Of a DNA stretch of 64,000 nt, positions 49,525-60,538 are shown in pieces. The stretch is taken from contig BMVA01000017.1 of the NCBI GenBank assembly GCA_014650475.1, positions 62,001 to 126,000 on the forward strand. The letters run 5' to 3'. The first letter of the stretch is position 1. Each line of letters begins with the position of its first letter. This DNA is from Streptomyces albogriseolus. GTDB lineage: Bacteria; Actinomycetota; Actinomycetes; Streptomycetales; Streptomycetaceae. The position numbers and the translations under genes are program-made. The notes beneath the pieces are model-generated. The model was given only the letters and a program-made list of their open reading frames with translations, ran no database searches and was not told the origin of the DNA.

Positions 49525-50649
49525 TCAGCCCGCTCCCACGAAGATCGCCAGCAGCAGCCACACCACCGGCGCCGTGGGCAGGAGGGAGTCCAGGCGGTCC
49601 ATGATGCCGCCGTGGCCCGGCAGCAGCGTGCCCATGTCCTTGATGCCGAGGTCGCGCTTGATCATCGACTCGCCGAGGTCGCCCAGCGTGGCGCTCGCGG
49701 CGACCGCGAGGCCGAGCAGCAGGCCCTGCCACCACTGGCCGCCGTCGATCAGGAACTGCATGCACAGCGCGCCCGCCGCCATCGAGAAGGCGACCGCGCC
49801 CAGCAGGCCCTCGCGGGTCTTGCCGGGGCTGATGCGCGGGGCGAGCTTGTGCGTGCCGAAGCGCCAGCCGACCGCGTACGCGCCGGTGTCGCTGACCACG
49901 GTGAGCAGCAGGAAGGTCAGCACGCGCCACGGGCCGTCCTCTGCCTTCAGCAGCATCGCGACGAACGTCGCGAGGAAGGGGACGTAGAACACCGCGAAGA
50001 CGCCGGCCGTGACGTCCTTGAGGTAGCCCTGCGGCGGCGCCGTCATCCGCCACACCAGCACCGCCAGCGTGGTGAGTGCCATGGCGATCCACGCGCCCTC
50101 CGCGCCCCGGGCGTACCCGGCGACGACCATGGCCGCGCCGCCCAGCGCCAGCGGGACGAGGGGCGCCTTGATCCCCTTGCGCTCGTCCAGCCGCGTCGTC
50201 AGCTCCCACAGGCCCACCACGACGGCGACCGCGACCACCCCGACGAAGACGGCCTTGACGACGAACAGCGACGCGACGATCACCGCGCCGAGTCCGACGC
50301 CGACGCCTATCGCGGCGCCGAGGTCCCGCCCCGCGCTCTTCTTCTGCGGTGCGGGGGCCGGCTGCGGGGCGTGGGGCATGGGCTCCGGATTCTGCGGCAC
50401 CTCCCCCGGCAGGGGGCGGGCCCGCGTCGGCTCGTCTCGGAACAGGGGGCCGCTCAGCCGAGCGACCCCCCGGTCCGCATCCTGGTCTCCGCCGTGTTCG
50501 GGTACATCAGGCACGATGGGCATGGGCCGCGTCTGCTGTGCTTGGTGCGCATCGTACGCGGGACCCGCCGGGACAGCTCCCCGGCCGGGTCCGTGGTCGG
50601 ACTGCCCCCAGTACCCGGTCTGCGGCGTCCCCCAGGAAGAGTCGTTCAT
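49525..50649 (-). CDS. cdsA: Phosphatidate cytidylyltransferase (CDP-diglyceride synthase)
   Basis: The 374-residue membrane enzyme makes CDP-diacylglycerol from phosphatidate and CTP, the branch point of phospholipid synthesis. The C-terminal signature GDLGESMIKRDLG...KDMGTLLPGHGGIMDRLDS is intact (quoted in parts). About eight helices follow a Gln/Pro-rich cytoplasmic N-terminal extension of about 105 residues, typical of actinobacterial CdsA. ATG 50649 overlaps the frr stop (TGATG), so it is translationally coupled to the recycling factor. Confidence 0.93.
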   Translation of the reverse strand: MNDSSWGTPQTGYWGQSDHGPGRGAVPAGPAYDAHQAQQTRPMPIVPDVPEHGGDQDADRGVARLSGPLFRDEPTRARPLPGEVPQNPEPMPHAPQPAPAPQKKSAGRDLGAAIGVGVGLGAVIVASLFVVKAVFVGVVAVAVVVGLWELTTRLDERKGIKAPLVPLALGGAAMVVAGYARGAEGAWIAMALTTLAVLVWRMTAPPQGYLKDVTAGVFAVFYVPFLATFVAMLLKAEDGPWRVLTFLLLTVVSDTGAYAVGWRFGTHKLAPRISPGKTREGLLGAVAFSMAAGALCMQFLIDGGQWWQGLLLGLAVAASATLGDLGESMIKRDLGIKDMGTLLPGHGGIMDRLDSLLPTAPVVWLLLAIFVGAG

Positions 50650-51206
50650 CAGACCTCGAGCAGCTCCGCTTCCTTGTGCTTCAGGAGCTCGTCCACCTGG
50701 GCGACGTACTTCGCCGTGGTGTCGTCGAGCTCCTTCTCCGCACGGCGGCCCTCGTCCTCGCCGACCTCGCCGTCCTTGATCAGCTTGTCGATGGCTTCCT
50801 TGGCCTTGCGGCGCACGGAGCGGATCGAGATCTTCGCGTCCTCGCCCTTGCCCTTGGCGACCTTGATGTACTCGCGCCGGCGCTCCTCGGTCAGCTCGGG
50901 GAACACCACCCGGATGATGTTGCCGTCGTTGCTCGGGTTGACGCCCAGGTCGGAGTCGCGGATCGCCTGCTCGATGTTGCGCAGGGCGCTCTTGTCGAAC
51001 GGGGTCACCACGGCCATGCGCGGCTCGGGCACGGAGAACGAGGCCAGCTGGTTGATCGGCGTCGGCGCGCCGTAGTAGTCGGCCACGATCTTGTTGAACA
51101 TCGCCGGGTGCGCACGGCCGGTGCGGATCGCGGCGAAGTCCTCCTTGGCGACCACGACGGCCTTCTCCATCTTCTCCTCGGCCTCGAGGAGGGTCTCTTC
51201 GATCAC
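50649..51206 (-). CDS. frr: Ribosome recycling factor
   Basis: The 185-residue protein matches RRF over its full length ([16 protein letters not shown] at the start, [28 protein letters not shown]). With EF-G it splits post-termination ribosomes. Two tandem GTG codons occur; the second (51206), 7 bases after AGGAG, gives the normal length and was chosen. It lies between pyrH and cdsA. Confidence 0.96.
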   Translation of the reverse strand: MIEETLLEAEEKMEKAVVVAKEDFAAIRTGRAHPAMFNKIVADYYGAPTPINQLASFSVPEPRMAVVTPFDKSALRNIEQAIRDSDLGVNPSNDGNIIRVVFPELTEERRREYIKVAKGKGEDAKISIRSVRRKAKEAIDKLIKDGEVGEDEGRRAEKELDDTTAKYVAQVDELLKHKEAELLEV

Positions 51207-51326
51207 CACTTGCTCCTGCGTGTCTTGAGTAGGCCCGGCTGCGGTTCCTGGTCAGGGCGGCGGCCGGCTGCGTCGCGTCTTCTTCCTGCACGGTTCACGA
51301 CCGGCAGGACATTGTCCATCCCCCGG

Positions 51327-52103
<777 letters not shown>

Positions 52104-52126
52104 TCACGTGTTGCACATACGAAGAA

Positions 52127-52172
52127 GGCCATTGCCGGTGGGGCGTGGTTCGCATCCCATGCGGCAATGGCC
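52127..52172 (-). terminator. Terminator after rpsB-tsf
   Basis: GGCCATTGCCG (52127-52137) pairs perfectly with CGGCAATGGCC (52162-52172) between tsf and pyrH. The transcript continues TTCTTCG after the stem. Confidence 0.8.
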
Positions 52173-52276
52173 TCCTCGTCAGATCTGCTGTCGCCCGGCA
52201 CGCGCGCGTGCGTGGACGCGTGTCCGAACGACTGCTGTCGACCCTATCGGGGTCGCGCGCCCGTCGCGGTGCGGAC

Positions 52277-53113
52277 TCAGATGCCGACCTTGATGCGCGA
52301 GAAGCGCTTCAGGGTGACACCGGCCTCGTCCAGCACCTTCTGGACGGACTTCTTGTTGTCCAGCGCGTAGGGCTGGCCGAGCAGCGTGGCGTCCTTGAAG
52401 AAGCCGTTGAGGCGACCCTCGACGATCTTGCCGATCGCGGCCTCGGGCTTGCCCTCGGCGCGGGTGGTCTCCTCGGCGATGCGACGCTCGGACTCGACGA
52501 CCTCGGCCGGCACGTCCTCCTTGGAGAGGTACTTCGGCGCGAAGGCGGCGATGTGCTGGGCGACGCCCTTGGCGATCTCGGCGTTCGGCTTGTCGAGCTC
52601 GACGAGCACACCGATCTGCGGGGGCAGGTCGGGCATCGTGCGGTGCATGTACGCCGTCACGTAGCCGCCGGCGAACTGCGCGAAGCGGTCCAGGACGATC
52701 TTCTCGCCGAGGTTGGCGTTGGCCTCGTCCACGAACGCCTGGACGGTCTTGCCGGACTCGATCTCGGAGGCGAGCAGGGCCTCGAGGTCGGCCGGAGACG
52801 TCTTGGCGACGTGCTCGGCGATCGCGGTGGCGACGGCCTGGAACTTCTCGCCCTTGGCGACGAAGTCCGTCTCGCACTTCAGCTCGACGAGGACACCGGA
52901 GGAGTTGTCGTCGGCGATGATCGAGACCACGGCGCCGTTCTCGGCGGAGCGACCCTCGCGCTTGGCGACGCCCTTCTGGCCCTTGATGCGGAGCGCCTCG
53001 ACGGCCTTGTCGACGTTGCCGTCGGCCTCGTCCAGCGCCTTCTTGCAGTCCATCATGCCGGCGCCGGTGAGCTCCCGGAGCTTCTTGACGTCGGCGGCGG
53101 TGTAGTTCGCCAT
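52277..53113 (-). CDS. tsf: Translation elongation factor Ts
   Basis: The 278-residue protein is EF-Ts, the nucleotide exchange factor of EF-Tu. The N-terminal UBA-like part has LRELTGAGMMDCKKALDEA, and the core includes ETDFVAKGEKF and the dimerisation region. The start follows AAAGATT-rich leader sequence and an acceptable ribosome site. It is the second gene of the rpsB-tsf transcript, with a hairpin between the two genes. Confidence 0.96.
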   Translation of the reverse strand: MANYTAADVKKLRELTGAGMMDCKKALDEADGNVDKAVEALRIKGQKGVAKREGRSAENGAVVSIIADDNSSGVLVELKCETDFVAKGEKFQAVATAIAEHVAKTSPADLEALLASEIESGKTVQAFVDEANANLGEKIVLDRFAQFAGGYVTAYMHRTMPDLPPQIGVLVELDKPNAEIAKGVAQHIAAFAPKYLSKEDVPAEVVESERRIAEETTRAEGKPEAAIGKIVEGRLNGFFKDATLLGQPYALDNKKSVQKVLDEAGVTLKRFSRIKVGI

Positions 53114-53211
53114 GAGTCTGTGAATCTTTCTCGAAGTCTGGAGGTTCGAAGATCGGCGGGACGGGACCGCCGCACGGGCAGGTCCCGGGCCGCCCCCGGT
53201 CTACGGGTGAA

Positions 53212-53246
53212 CGGCGGGAGCGGACGACATGTCTCCGCTCCCGCCG
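53212..53246 (-). terminator. Hairpin between rpsB and tsf (attenuator)
   Basis: CGGCGGGAGCGGA pairs with TCCGCTCCCGCCG over a 9-base loop just after the rpsB stop. Partial termination here would reduce tsf relative to rpsB, as known in other bacteria. Confidence 0.7.
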
Positions 53247-53267
53247 TCATCGGCTCTGACGGAGCGG

Positions 53268-54155
53268 TCAGGCCTGCTCGGCCGGGGTCTCCGCGGCCGG
53301 GGTCTCCGCGGCGGGGGCCTCGGCAGCGGGGGCCTCGGCCGGCTTCTCGCCCTCGGCGGCGGCCGGAGCGGCCTCCTCGCCCTTCTTCTCGCCCTCGAGC
53401 AGGTCGCGCTCCCACTCGGCCAGCGGCTCGCCGGCGGCCTTCTCGCCCTTGCCCTCCGCGCCACCGCTGCGGGCGATGAGGCCCTCGGCGACGGCGTCGG
53501 CGATCACGCGGGTGAGCAGGGTGACGGAGCGGATCGCGTCGTCGTTGCCCGGGATCTTGTAGTCGACCTCGTCGGGGTCGCAGTTGGTGTCGAGGATGGC
53601 GACGACCGGGATGTTGAGCTTCCGGGCCTCGCCGACCGCGATGTGCTCCTTCTTGGTGTCCACGATCCAGACGGCGCTGGGCACCTTCTGCATCTCGCGG
53701 ATACCGCCGAGGGTCTTCTCCAGCTTGGCCTTCTCGCGGGAGAGGACCAGCAGCTCCTTCTTGGTGAGGCCGGAGGCGGCCACGTCCTCAAAGTCGATCT
53801 GCTCGAGCTCCTTGAGGCGCTGCAGACGCTTGTAGACGGTCGAGAAGTTGGTGAGCATGCCGCCCAGCCAGCGCTGGTTGACGTAGGGCATGCCGACGCG
53901 GGTGGCCTGCTCGGCGATGGCCTCCTGCGCCTGCTTCTTCGTGCCGACGAACATGACCGTGCCGCCGTGGGCCACGGTCTCCTTGACGAACTCGTAGGCG
54001 CGGTCGATGTACGACAGCGACTGGAGCAGGTCGATGATGTAGATGCCGTTGCGCTCCGTGAAGATGAAGCGCTTCATCTTCGGGTTCCAACGACGGGTCT
54101 GGTGACCGAAGTGGACGCCGCTCTCCAGCAGCTCCCGCATCGTGACGACGGCCAT
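53268..54155 (-). CDS. rpsB: 30S ribosomal protein S2
   Basis: The 295-residue protein is S2 over residues 1-240 ([45 protein letters not shown]). An Ala/Glu/Pro-rich tail (about 245-295, repeats of AAETPA and APAAE) follows, which is usual in Streptomyces. ATG 54155 is preceded by AAGGAG. The longer frame to 54377 is not coding. It heads the rpsB-tsf operon. Confidence 0.96.
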   Translation of the reverse strand: MAVVTMRELLESGVHFGHQTRRWNPKMKRFIFTERNGIYIIDLLQSLSYIDRAYEFVKETVAHGGTVMFVGTKKQAQEAIAEQATRVGMPYVNQRWLGGMLTNFSTVYKRLQRLKELEQIDFEDVAASGLTKKELLVLSREKAKLEKTLGGIREMQKVPSAVWIVDTKKEHIAVGEARKLNIPVVAILDTNCDPDEVDYKIPGNDDAIRSVTLLTRVIADAVAEGLIARSGGAEGKGEKAAGEPLAEWERDLLEGEKKGEEAAPAAAEGEKPAEAPAAEAPAAETPAAETPAEQA

Positions 54156-54434
54156 GGCCGTATCTCCTTGAATTTCTCGGTTGTGCCGCGGGTGCCGGAC
54201 GGCTCCCGCGCCTGACGCCCACGACGCGCCGTGCCACAAAGGACCGAGGGGCGCTGACACCGGGCCACGGCCGTGACCGGTCCCGATGTCGGGGCGTGCG
54301 AAGTCGACCCGGTGGCCCGGGTCGCCACCAGAAGTGTACGGGACCCGCGGGGTGCCGGGTGACGCCGTTGTCCACAACCCGGCCGCTGTCCACAGGTCCC
54401 GGCGGAGATCACGTCCCCGCGAGACGCTTCCGCC

Positions 54435-55124
54435 ATGCGACGACTGGGACGGAGCGAAGGACGTGGGTGGCGTGAACGGGCCGGAACGGCTGAGGGGAGC
54501 GGGCGGGGCGGATGGGCCTGGCGGTGCGTGCGGCTGGCGCTGGTGGTGGCCGTGACCGTGGCGGCGCTGCTGGCGCCGCCGGCGTCACGCCTCCTCGCGG
54601 CGGGGGCGGGGAACGCCGCGTCACCGACCGGCGGGGCGGGTGGGCGCCGTGCCGCGGACGACGCCGTTCCGGCCATCGCGCGTATGTGGCCGGTGGGGGT
54701 GCGCCCGCCGGTGCTGCGCGGCTGGGAACCGCCGGCGACCGTCTACGGGCCTGGGCACCGGGGTGTCGATCTCGCGGCGCCGCCGGGGACGCCGGTACGC
54801 GCGGTGGCGGACGGCCGGGTGTCGTTCGCGGGCCGGGTGGCCGGGAAGGGCGTCGTCGCGGTGGAGCTCGCCGGCACCGGGGACCCGCCGCTGCGCACCA
54901 CCTACGAACCCGTCCGCGCCTCGGTGCCGGAGGGTGCGGAGGTGACGGCGGGCGAGGTGATCGGCACGGTGGAGGCGGGCGGCTCCCACTGCACGGCGGC
55001 CTGCGTCCACTGGGGGCTGCTGCGGGGCGAGGCCTACCTGGACCCGCTCTCCCTGCTGCCCCCGTGGCTGCTCCACCGGGGTCCGTCCCGGCTCCTGCCG
55101 GTGCTCGGGGTGCCTCTGCCCTGA
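54435..55124 (+). CDS. M23-family peptidase, membrane-anchored or secreted
   Basis: The 229-residue protein has a hydrophobic N-terminal segment (about 32-55) and an M23/LytM domain. HRGVD gives His108 and Asp112, and CVHWGLLRG carries the later catalytic His. The zinc-ligand set HXXXD and HXG is thus complete, apart from the usual HXH being VHW here. It may cleave peptidoglycan peptides or act as a regulator of such enzymes. It is divergent from rpsB and lies in a conserved Streptomyces position. Confidence 0.82.
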   Translation: MRRLGRSEGRGWRERAGTAEGSGRGGWAWRCVRLALVVAVTVAALLAPPASRLLAAGAGNAASPTGGAGGRRAADDAVPAIARMWPVGVRPPVLRGWEPPATVYGPGHRGVDLAAPPGTPVRAVADGRVSFAGRVAGKGVVAVELAGTGDPPLRTTYEPVRASVPEGAEVTAGEVIGTVEAGGSHCTAACVHWGLLRGEAYLDPLSLLPPWLLHRGPSRLLPVLGVPLP

Positions 55125-55167
55125 GGAGCCCCGGCCGGTGCGGGAGCAGGGCGCGCCGGACGACGTT

Positions 55168-55758
55168 TCAGCCCCGGACGCCGTCCAGGGCGAGGGAGAC
55201 CGCCGCCCGGACGATCACGTCGGGATGCTCGGCCGCCCCCAGCTCGATACGGCGTACGGCGGCGTCGACCACGCCCTGGAGCAGCATGGCGGTCAGGCGC
55301 GGTTCGGCGTGCCCCAGCTCGGCGAGCGCCTCGACGATCATCGCGATGAGTCCGCCGTGGGCCGCGCGGATCTTCTCCCGGGCACCGGCGTCGAGTTCGC
55401 TCGCGGAGATCGCGACGACCGCTCGGTGCCGCCGGTCCCCCACCAGTTCCAGCTGCTTGCGGACGTACGCCTCGATCTTGCCCTCGGGGCCCTCGGCGTC
55501 CGCCATCGCCGCCTCGACCTCGGCCGCCCAGACGGGGAAGTCGGCCTCGCACAGCTCCTCGACGACGGCCGCCCGCGAGCGGAAGTACTCGTACACGGAG
55601 GACCGGGCGAGGCCCGTGCGCTCGGCGAGGGCCGGGAAGGTCAGCGCCTCCGTACCGCCCTCGGACAGCAGGGAGCGTGCCGCGTCCAGCAGGGCGGCTC
55701 GCTGCATCGACCGGTGCTCGGCCACGGAGGCCGCTCGAATCCTTGGCACGCCGTCCAC
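55168..55758 (-). CDS. TetR family transcriptional regulator
   Basis: The 196-residue protein has an N-terminal TetR HTH (about 18-65: AARSLLSEGGTEALTF, LAERTGLARSSVYEYF) and a helical ligand-binding domain. Two GTG codons, 55758 and 55749, could be the start; the second gives MPRIRAASVAEH. Target genes are not evident. Its neighbours are whiG upstream on the same strand and the convergent M23 gene. Confidence 0.85.
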   Translation of the reverse strand: MDGVPRIRAASVAEHRSMQRAALLDAARSLLSEGGTEALTFPALAERTGLARSSVYEYFRSRAAVVEELCEADFPVWAAEVEAAMADAEGPEGKIEAYVRKQLELVGDRRHRAVVAISASELDAGAREKIRAAHGGLIAMIVEALAELGHAEPRLTAMLLQGVVDAAVRRIELGAAEHPDVIVRAAVSLALDGVRG

Positions 55759-55790
55759 TTTACGGACGCCCTGCCCACTGCGGCCAGGGT

Positions 55791-55819
55791 CCGGCCGGCC
55801 GGGATGTCCGGCCGGCCGG
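55791..55819 (-). terminator. Terminator after whiG
   Basis: CCGGCCGGCC is repeated around GGGATGT and pairs with itself (CCGGCCGGCCGG), directly after the whiG stop at 55826. Confidence 0.7.
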
Positions 55820-55825
55820 CTGGGG

Positions 55826-56665
55826 TCAGCGGCCGAAACTCGCCAGCTTGGCGCGCAGCTGGAGCACGGACTTGGTGTGGATCTGGCTGACCCGGCTCTC
55901 GGTCACGCCCAGGACGTTGCCGATCTCGGCCAGGGTCAGGCCCTCGTAGTAGTACAGCGTGACCACGGTCTTCTCCCGCTCGGGCAGGGTGTTGATGGCC
56001 CGCGCCAGGAAGCGGCGCAGCTCCCGGTCCTCGGCGACCTCCACCGGGTTGTCGGCGGCGGTGTCCTCCAGGGTGTCCATGAAGCTGAGCTGGTCGCCGC
56101 CGTCGCCGACGTGCAGCAGCTCCTCCAGGGCGACGACGTTGGCGAGCGAGAGCTGGCTGAACACCGCGTGCAGCTCGCCGACGGTGATGCCCATCTCGGC
56201 GGCGACCTCGTTCTCCGTCGGTGTGCGCCGGAGCCGCGCCTCGAGGGTGGCGTAGGCGCGCTCGACGTTGCGCGCCTTCTGCCGCACCGAGCGGGGGATC
56301 CAGTCCAGCGCCCGCAGTTCGTCGATCATCGCGCCGCGGATCCGGGTGATCGCGTACGTCTCGAACTTGATCTCGCGGTCGACGTCGAACTTCTCGATCG
56401 CGTCGATCAGCCCGAAGACCCCGGAGGACACGAAGTCCGCCTGTTCGACGTTGGGCGGCAGCCCCACGCTGACCCGGCCGGCGACGTACTTCACCAGCGG
56501 TGAGTAGTGCAGGATCAGCTGCTCCCGCAAACGTTCGTCCCCCGTCGCCTTGTACGACCGCCACAGCTCGTCGAGCGTCGAGGGAGCGGGCGGCCGCACG
56601 CTGCCACCGTCGCGGGCGGCTGGGGGGATCGCCGCCCGGTCGGACCCGGAGGTGTGCTGGGGCAT
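55826..56665 (-). CDS. whiG: Sporulation sigma factor WhiG (FliA family)
   Basis: The 279-residue sigma factor has regions 2 ([32 protein letters not shown]), 3 and 4 ([37 protein letters not shown], in parts). Length and sequence match WhiG of S. coelicolor. It starts aerial hyphae on sporulation by driving whiH and whiI and is held by RsiG with c-di-GMP. ATG 56665 begins MPQHTSGSD. Its upstream region holds a 24-bp-spaced repeat and a BldD-like motif (see findings). Confidence 0.96.
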   Translation of the reverse strand: MPQHTSGSDRAAIPPAARDGGSVRPPAPSTLDELWRSYKATGDERLREQLILHYSPLVKYVAGRVSVGLPPNVEQADFVSSGVFGLIDAIEKFDVDREIKFETYAITRIRGAMIDELRALDWIPRSVRQKARNVERAYATLEARLRRTPTENEVAAEMGITVGELHAVFSQLSLANVVALEELLHVGDGGDQLSFMDTLEDTAADNPVEVAEDRELRRFLARAINTLPEREKTVVTLYYYEGLTLAEIGNVLGVTESRVSQIHTKSVLQLRAKLASFGR

Positions 56666-56780
56666 TCGTCGCCTAGTGCCGTTCTGCCGTGGGCTGGTAC
56701 TGCCTGGGTGCGTTGTCTGTCCGATGTCTGTTCTGGTGTGTGTTCCGGTGTCTGTTCTGGGCTGTCCGTGTCTGGGCCCT

Positions 56781-56798
56781 CGTGAGCGTAGCGTGACT
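56781..56798. promoter_or_regulatory. Weak BldD-box-like motif upstream of whiG
   Basis: CGTGAGCGTAGCGTGACT resembles the bipartite BldD site (GTNAC-type half-sites). whiG is a reported BldD target in Streptomyces. The match is imperfect and its distance from the whiG start (about 120 bp) is only compatible. Confidence 0.3.
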
Positions 56799-56963
56799 GC
56801 GGCGTCGCGGTGTGCGAAGAACGGCGGCCGGGCCGTGCGCAGATACGTTCCGGGGGCCGTCCCGCCGGGGCACACCCGTCGCTCTGTGTGATCACCCGGA
56901 TACCCCAACTGGCGTATTTTCCTAGGCGTGTCGGGGTTCCCCCGGACGGCCGAACACGCTGTG

Positions 56964-58364
56964 TCAGCGGACATCGGAAGCGGCCCGGACGGAGATCATC
57001 GCCTGGCGCGTCAACTTCCAGCTGTCGCCATGTCGTTCGACGTAACCAAGTGCCCGGAGTTCGTACAGTTTCGCGATCGCGTCGTCCGGGGTGGTCTGGG
57101 CCGTGCGGGCGATGTCGTCGGGGCGGGCCGCCCTGCGGGCCGGCAGCGCGGCGAGGACCTGACGGACCGCCGGGTCCAGCAGGTCGCGGGGCAGGACCGG
57201 CCCCTTGCGCTCGGGGGCGAGCTCGCCCATGTCGCCGACCAGTTCGGCGATCTCGTCGGCGTCGGTGACCAGGACGGCGTCCTGCCGGAGCAGTTCGTGC
57301 ACCCCGGCGGAGAGGCCGCTGGTGGCCGGGCCCGGCACCCCTATCGTGTGGCGTCCCAGCCTGAGGGCGGCGCGGGCGGTCACCAGGGAGCCGCTGCGGT
57401 GGGCCGCCTCGACGACGACCGTGCCCCGGGTGAGGGCGGCGATCACACGGTTGCGGAGGATGAAGCGGCTGGGCGTCGGATGCTCGCCCGGCGGCAGCTC
57501 GCCGACCACGAGACCCTGCTCCGCGATCCGGCCGATCAGTCCTGCGTGTCCGCGCGGGTAGGGACGGTCCACCCCGCAGGCCAGCACGGCGACGGTCGCG
57601 CCGCCCGCGCCGAGCGCCCCGCGGTGGGCGGCACCGTCGATGCCGTAGGCGCCGCCGGAGACGACGACCCATCCCTTCTCGGCGAGTCCGGCCGCGAGGG
57701 TGGCGGCCATGAACGCGCCGTACTCGGTGCAGGCGCGGGCGCCGACGAGGGCGACCGAGCGCAGCGCCCACATCCGCAGGTCCGCGGTGCCCCGCACCCA
57801 CAGGCCGAGCGGGCGGGCGTCCCCGAGGTCGTCGAGCTGACCGGGCCACTCCGCGTCCCCGGGGCACACGAACCGCACGCCCGCGTCCTGTGCGACGGCG
57901 AGGTCCCGGCGCGGGTCGGCCCGCTCGGCCCGGGCCAGCAGCCCGGCCCACCGCTTCCGGCCGACGCCGGGCAAGGGCTCCCCGCGCTGCCTCAGCCGGC
58001 GCACCACTCCGTCCACCCCGAACTCCCGCACCCAGCGCCCGCCGGTCTCGTCGCCGGGTTCGATGACGCGGGTGAGGAAGATCCGGCCGAGAAGACCGCC
58101 CTGGCCGGTGAGTCGCGGCGGGCTGTCGCGCCCGATCCCTCCAGGCGAACCGCCCGAGCCGGCCGGCCCCAGCGGCCCGTCGCGCCCAGCCTCTCCAGGC
58201 ACACCGCCCGAGCCGCTCGGCCCCAGCGGCCCGTCGCGCCCAGCCTCTCCAGGCACACCGCCCGAGCCGCTCGGCCCCGCCGGACCCTCGTGCCCGATCC
58301 GGTCGGCCGATCCCGTCGATTCCGTGGACCGCGGCGGGCCGTACGGCCCGCTCGCCCCGCTCAT
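56964..58364 (-). CDS. dprA: DNA-processing protein DprA with Gly/Pro-repeat N-terminus
   Basis: The 466-residue protein contains the DprA Rossmann fold: [32 protein letters not shown] and [16 protein letters not shown]-terminal winged helix (about 400-455) follows. It loads RecA on single-stranded DNA. The N-terminal 95 residues hold 18-residue repeats of collagen-like [18 protein letters not shown] type, not part of the family. ATG 58364 overlaps the comM stop (ATGA), which fixes the start. An open frame running further upstream is a GC-bias artefact. Confidence 0.9.
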   Translation of the reverse strand: MSGASGPYGPPRSTESTGSADRIGHEGPAGPSGSGGVPGEAGRDGPLGPSGSGGVPGEAGRDGPLGPAGSGGSPGGIGRDSPPRLTGQGGLLGRIFLTRVIEPGDETGGRWVREFGVDGVVRRLRQRGEPLPGVGRKRWAGLLARAERADPRRDLAVAQDAGVRFVCPGDAEWPGQLDDLGDARPLGLWVRGTADLRMWALRSVALVGARACTEYGAFMAATLAAGLAEKGWVVVSGGAYGIDGAAHRGALGAGGATVAVLACGVDRPYPRGHAGLIGRIAEQGLVVGELPPGEHPTPSRFILRNRVIAALTRGTVVVEAAHRSGSLVTARAALRLGRHTIGVPGPATSGLSAGVHELLRQDAVLVTDADEIAELVGDMGELAPERKGPVLPRDLLDPAVRQVLAALPARRAARPDDIARTAQTTPDDAIAKLYELRALGYVERHGDSWKLTRQAMISVRAASDVR

Positions 58365-59983
58365 ACCCCCGCTCCGATCGCCATCGGAACCCCACGCGGG
58401 ACGCCCGTGCGCAGTTGCAGGGCGAGGGCGACGTCGCCGGCGTCGGGGCGGTCGTGGCCGGCCAGGTCGGCGACGGTCCAGGCGACCCTCAGCACCCGGT
58501 CGATCCCCCGCGCGGTCAGCACACCCCGCTCCAGGCTGCGCTCGGCCTCGTCCATGGCGCCCGGCGCGGCCTGCCAGCGGCTGCGCAGCTCCCGCCCCGG
58601 GACGTCGCTGTTGAGGCGCCACGGCGTGCCGTGGAACCGCGCGGCGGCGCGTTCCCGGGCCGAGCGCACCCGGTCGGCGACCGTCGCGGTGGTCTCGCCC
58701 CGTGCGCCCGTCGCCGTCAGCTCGCCACGGGTGACGGCGTCCACCTCGATCCGCAGATCGACCCGGTCGAGCAGCGGTCCGGAGAGCCGGGCCTGGTAGC
58801 GGCGGATCGCCGAGGGCGGGCACTCGCACCGCTCGTCGGTGCGCGAGAACCGGCCGCAGGGGCACGGGTTGGCCGCGAGCACCATGAGGAAGCGAGCCGG
58901 GAAGCGCACGACGCCCGCGCTGCGCGCGATGACCACGTGCCCGGCCTCCAGCGGCTGGCGCAGGGCGTCCAGCGCCTTGCTGCTGAACTCGGGGGTCTCG
59001 TCCAGGAACAGGACGCCTCGATGGGACAGGGACACCGCTCCCGGCCGTGCCGTCCCCGGGCCGCCGCCCACGAGTGCCTGCATGCTGGCCGAGTGGTGCG
59101 GGGCGCAGTAGGGGGCGGTGTCGATCAGCGGGCGGCCCGGCGGCAGCAGGCCCGCCACCGAGTGCACGGCCGTCACCTCCAGGGACGCCTGGCGGTCCAG
59201 CGGCGGCAGGATGGACGGCATCCGCTCCGCCAGCATCGTCTTGCCGGCGCCGGGCGGTCCCTCCAGGAACAGGTGGTGCCCGCCCGCCGCGGCCACCTCG
59301 ACCGCCGTGCGCGCCGCGTGCTGGCCCACGACGTCGGCCAGGTCGTGCCCCTGGTCGCACCGGCCGGGACCGCCGCTCATGCCGGTGATCCCTCCGCTGC
59401 CGAGGTCGCGCAGCCCCGCCATCAGCGGATCGGGTCGCTCCTGCTCGAGGGGCTCCTCGTCGGGCACCGGCTCGTCGGTGAGGACCGCGATGAGCTGGCG
59501 CAGGCTGCGCACGCCCAGCACGGACACGCCCGGCACCAAAGCGGCCTCGGCGGCGGCGCACTCCGGTACCACCACCTGCTCGAAGCCCGCGTCCGCCGCG
59601 GCCAGCACGGCCGGCAGGATGCCCCGTACCGGCCGCACCCGGCCGTCCAGTCCCAGCTCGCCGATCATCACGATGTCGGACAGGACCCGGGGGTCGATCC
59701 GCTCCGAGGCGCCGAGGACCGCACAGGCCACGGCCAGGTCGAAACCGCTGCCTGCCTTGGGCACCGACGCCGGGCTCAGTCCGACGGTGAGCTTCTTCTG
59801 CGGCCACTCGCCGCCGGAGTTGACCACGGCGGCCCTGACCCGGTCGCGGCTCTCCGTGAGGCTCTTGTCCGGCAGCCCCACCAGCGTGAACGCGGCGACT
59901 CCCGGCTCCAGGTCGGCCTGCACCTCGACGACCACGCCCTCGACGCCGACGAGGGTCACCGCGCACGTACGGGCGAATCCCAT
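58361..59983 (-). CDS. comM: YifB/ComM family Mg-chelatase-like AAA+ ATPase
   Basis: The 540-residue protein has an N-terminal Lon-protease-like fold (VEVQADLEPGVAAFTLVGLPDK region) and a central AAA+ module with Walker A GPPGAGKT and Walker B GVLFLDET. A C-terminal Mg-chelatase-like part has CPCGRF zinc-type residues. ComM is a helicase that extends recombination branches in transformation. Starting ATG 59983 (MGFARTCAVTL) is the conserved N-terminus. It is 1 bp after yraN and coupled to dprA. Confidence 0.92.
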   Translation of the reverse strand: MGFARTCAVTLVGVEGVVVEVQADLEPGVAAFTLVGLPDKSLTESRDRVRAAVVNSGGEWPQKKLTVGLSPASVPKAGSGFDLAVACAVLGASERIDPRVLSDIVMIGELGLDGRVRPVRGILPAVLAAADAGFEQVVVPECAAAEAALVPGVSVLGVRSLRQLIAVLTDEPVPDEEPLEQERPDPLMAGLRDLGSGGITGMSGGPGRCDQGHDLADVVGQHAARTAVEVAAAGGHHLFLEGPPGAGKTMLAERMPSILPPLDRQASLEVTAVHSVAGLLPPGRPLIDTAPYCAPHHSASMQALVGGGPGTARPGAVSLSHRGVLFLDETPEFSSKALDALRQPLEAGHVVIARSAGVVRFPARFLMVLAANPCPCGRFSRTDERCECPPSAIRRYQARLSGPLLDRVDLRIEVDAVTRGELTATGARGETTATVADRVRSARERAAARFHGTPWRLNSDVPGRELRSRWQAAPGAMDEAERSLERGVLTARGIDRVLRVAWTVADLAGHDRPDAGDVALALQLRTGVPRGVPMAIGAGV

Positions 59984-59984
59984 G

Positions 59985-60431
59985 TCAGGCCACCCCCCTG
60001 ACGTGCTCGACGACGGGAGCGCCGCGCAGGGGGAGCAGCACGCCGACCAGGTCGATGCGGACACCGCCGGGCGGTGCTCCCCCGTGTTGCTGGAGCCAGC
60101 GCTCCGCCAGGCCGCGCAGCCGGCTCGCCTTGGCCGGGGTGATCGCCGCCATGGGGTGCTGGAAGGGCGTGGCGCGGCGGGTCTTCACCTCGCAGACGAC
60201 CAGGGCGTCGCCGTCCCGGGCGACGATGTCGATCTCGCCGGTCCTGCCGCAGCGCCAGTTGCGCGCCAGCACCGTCATCCCGGCCTGGGTGAGCCGCCGC
60301 GCGGCCAGTGTCTCCCCGTATCTGCCGAGCGCCCCACGGGCCCGCCCGCCGCGCCTCGGCTCACCCCGGGCAGCGCGCCCCTGAGCAGCCCCCTGGCCGT
60401 CCCGTACCTGCCTGTCCTGCCGTGCGTCCAT
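59985..60431 (-). CDS. YraN/UPF0102 family endonuclease-like protein
   Basis: The 149-residue protein has an N-terminal Arg/Gly-rich tail of about 35 residues, then the UPF0102 fold with [28 protein letters not shown] and VVCEVKTRR. These carry the Glu, Asp and ExK residues of a restriction-endonuclease-like active site. Its role is unknown, but it is regularly next to comM and dprA. ATG 60431 follows GGAGGTGG by 7 bases; an ATG at 60461 is less likely. Confidence 0.87.
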   Translation of the reverse strand: MDARQDRQVRDGQGAAQGRAARGEPRRGGRARGALGRYGETLAARRLTQAGMTVLARNWRCGRTGEIDIVARDGDALVVCEVKTRRATPFQHPMAAITPAKASRLRGLAERWLQQHGGAPPGGVRIDLVGVLLPLRGAPVVEHVRGVA

Positions 60432-60538
60432 GTCGGCACCACCTCCGGCGCCAACCGTCACGCATCACCGCGGACCCCGCCGGGGCACGTGCACAACCCG
60501 GCGACTGTGGACAACCCCGCCACCCGCGAGGGTGAACC

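Noticed and set aside
49525..51291. 588-codon frame joining cdsA with upstream sequence
   Set aside because: The upstream part is a shadow of frr. CdsA starts at 50649 in a TGATG overlap.
56964..59966. A single 1000-codon open frame on the reverse strand
   Set aside because: It is dprA in frame with a shadow frame of comM. The comM frame carries the real AAA+ motifs and ends in an ATGA overlap with dprA.
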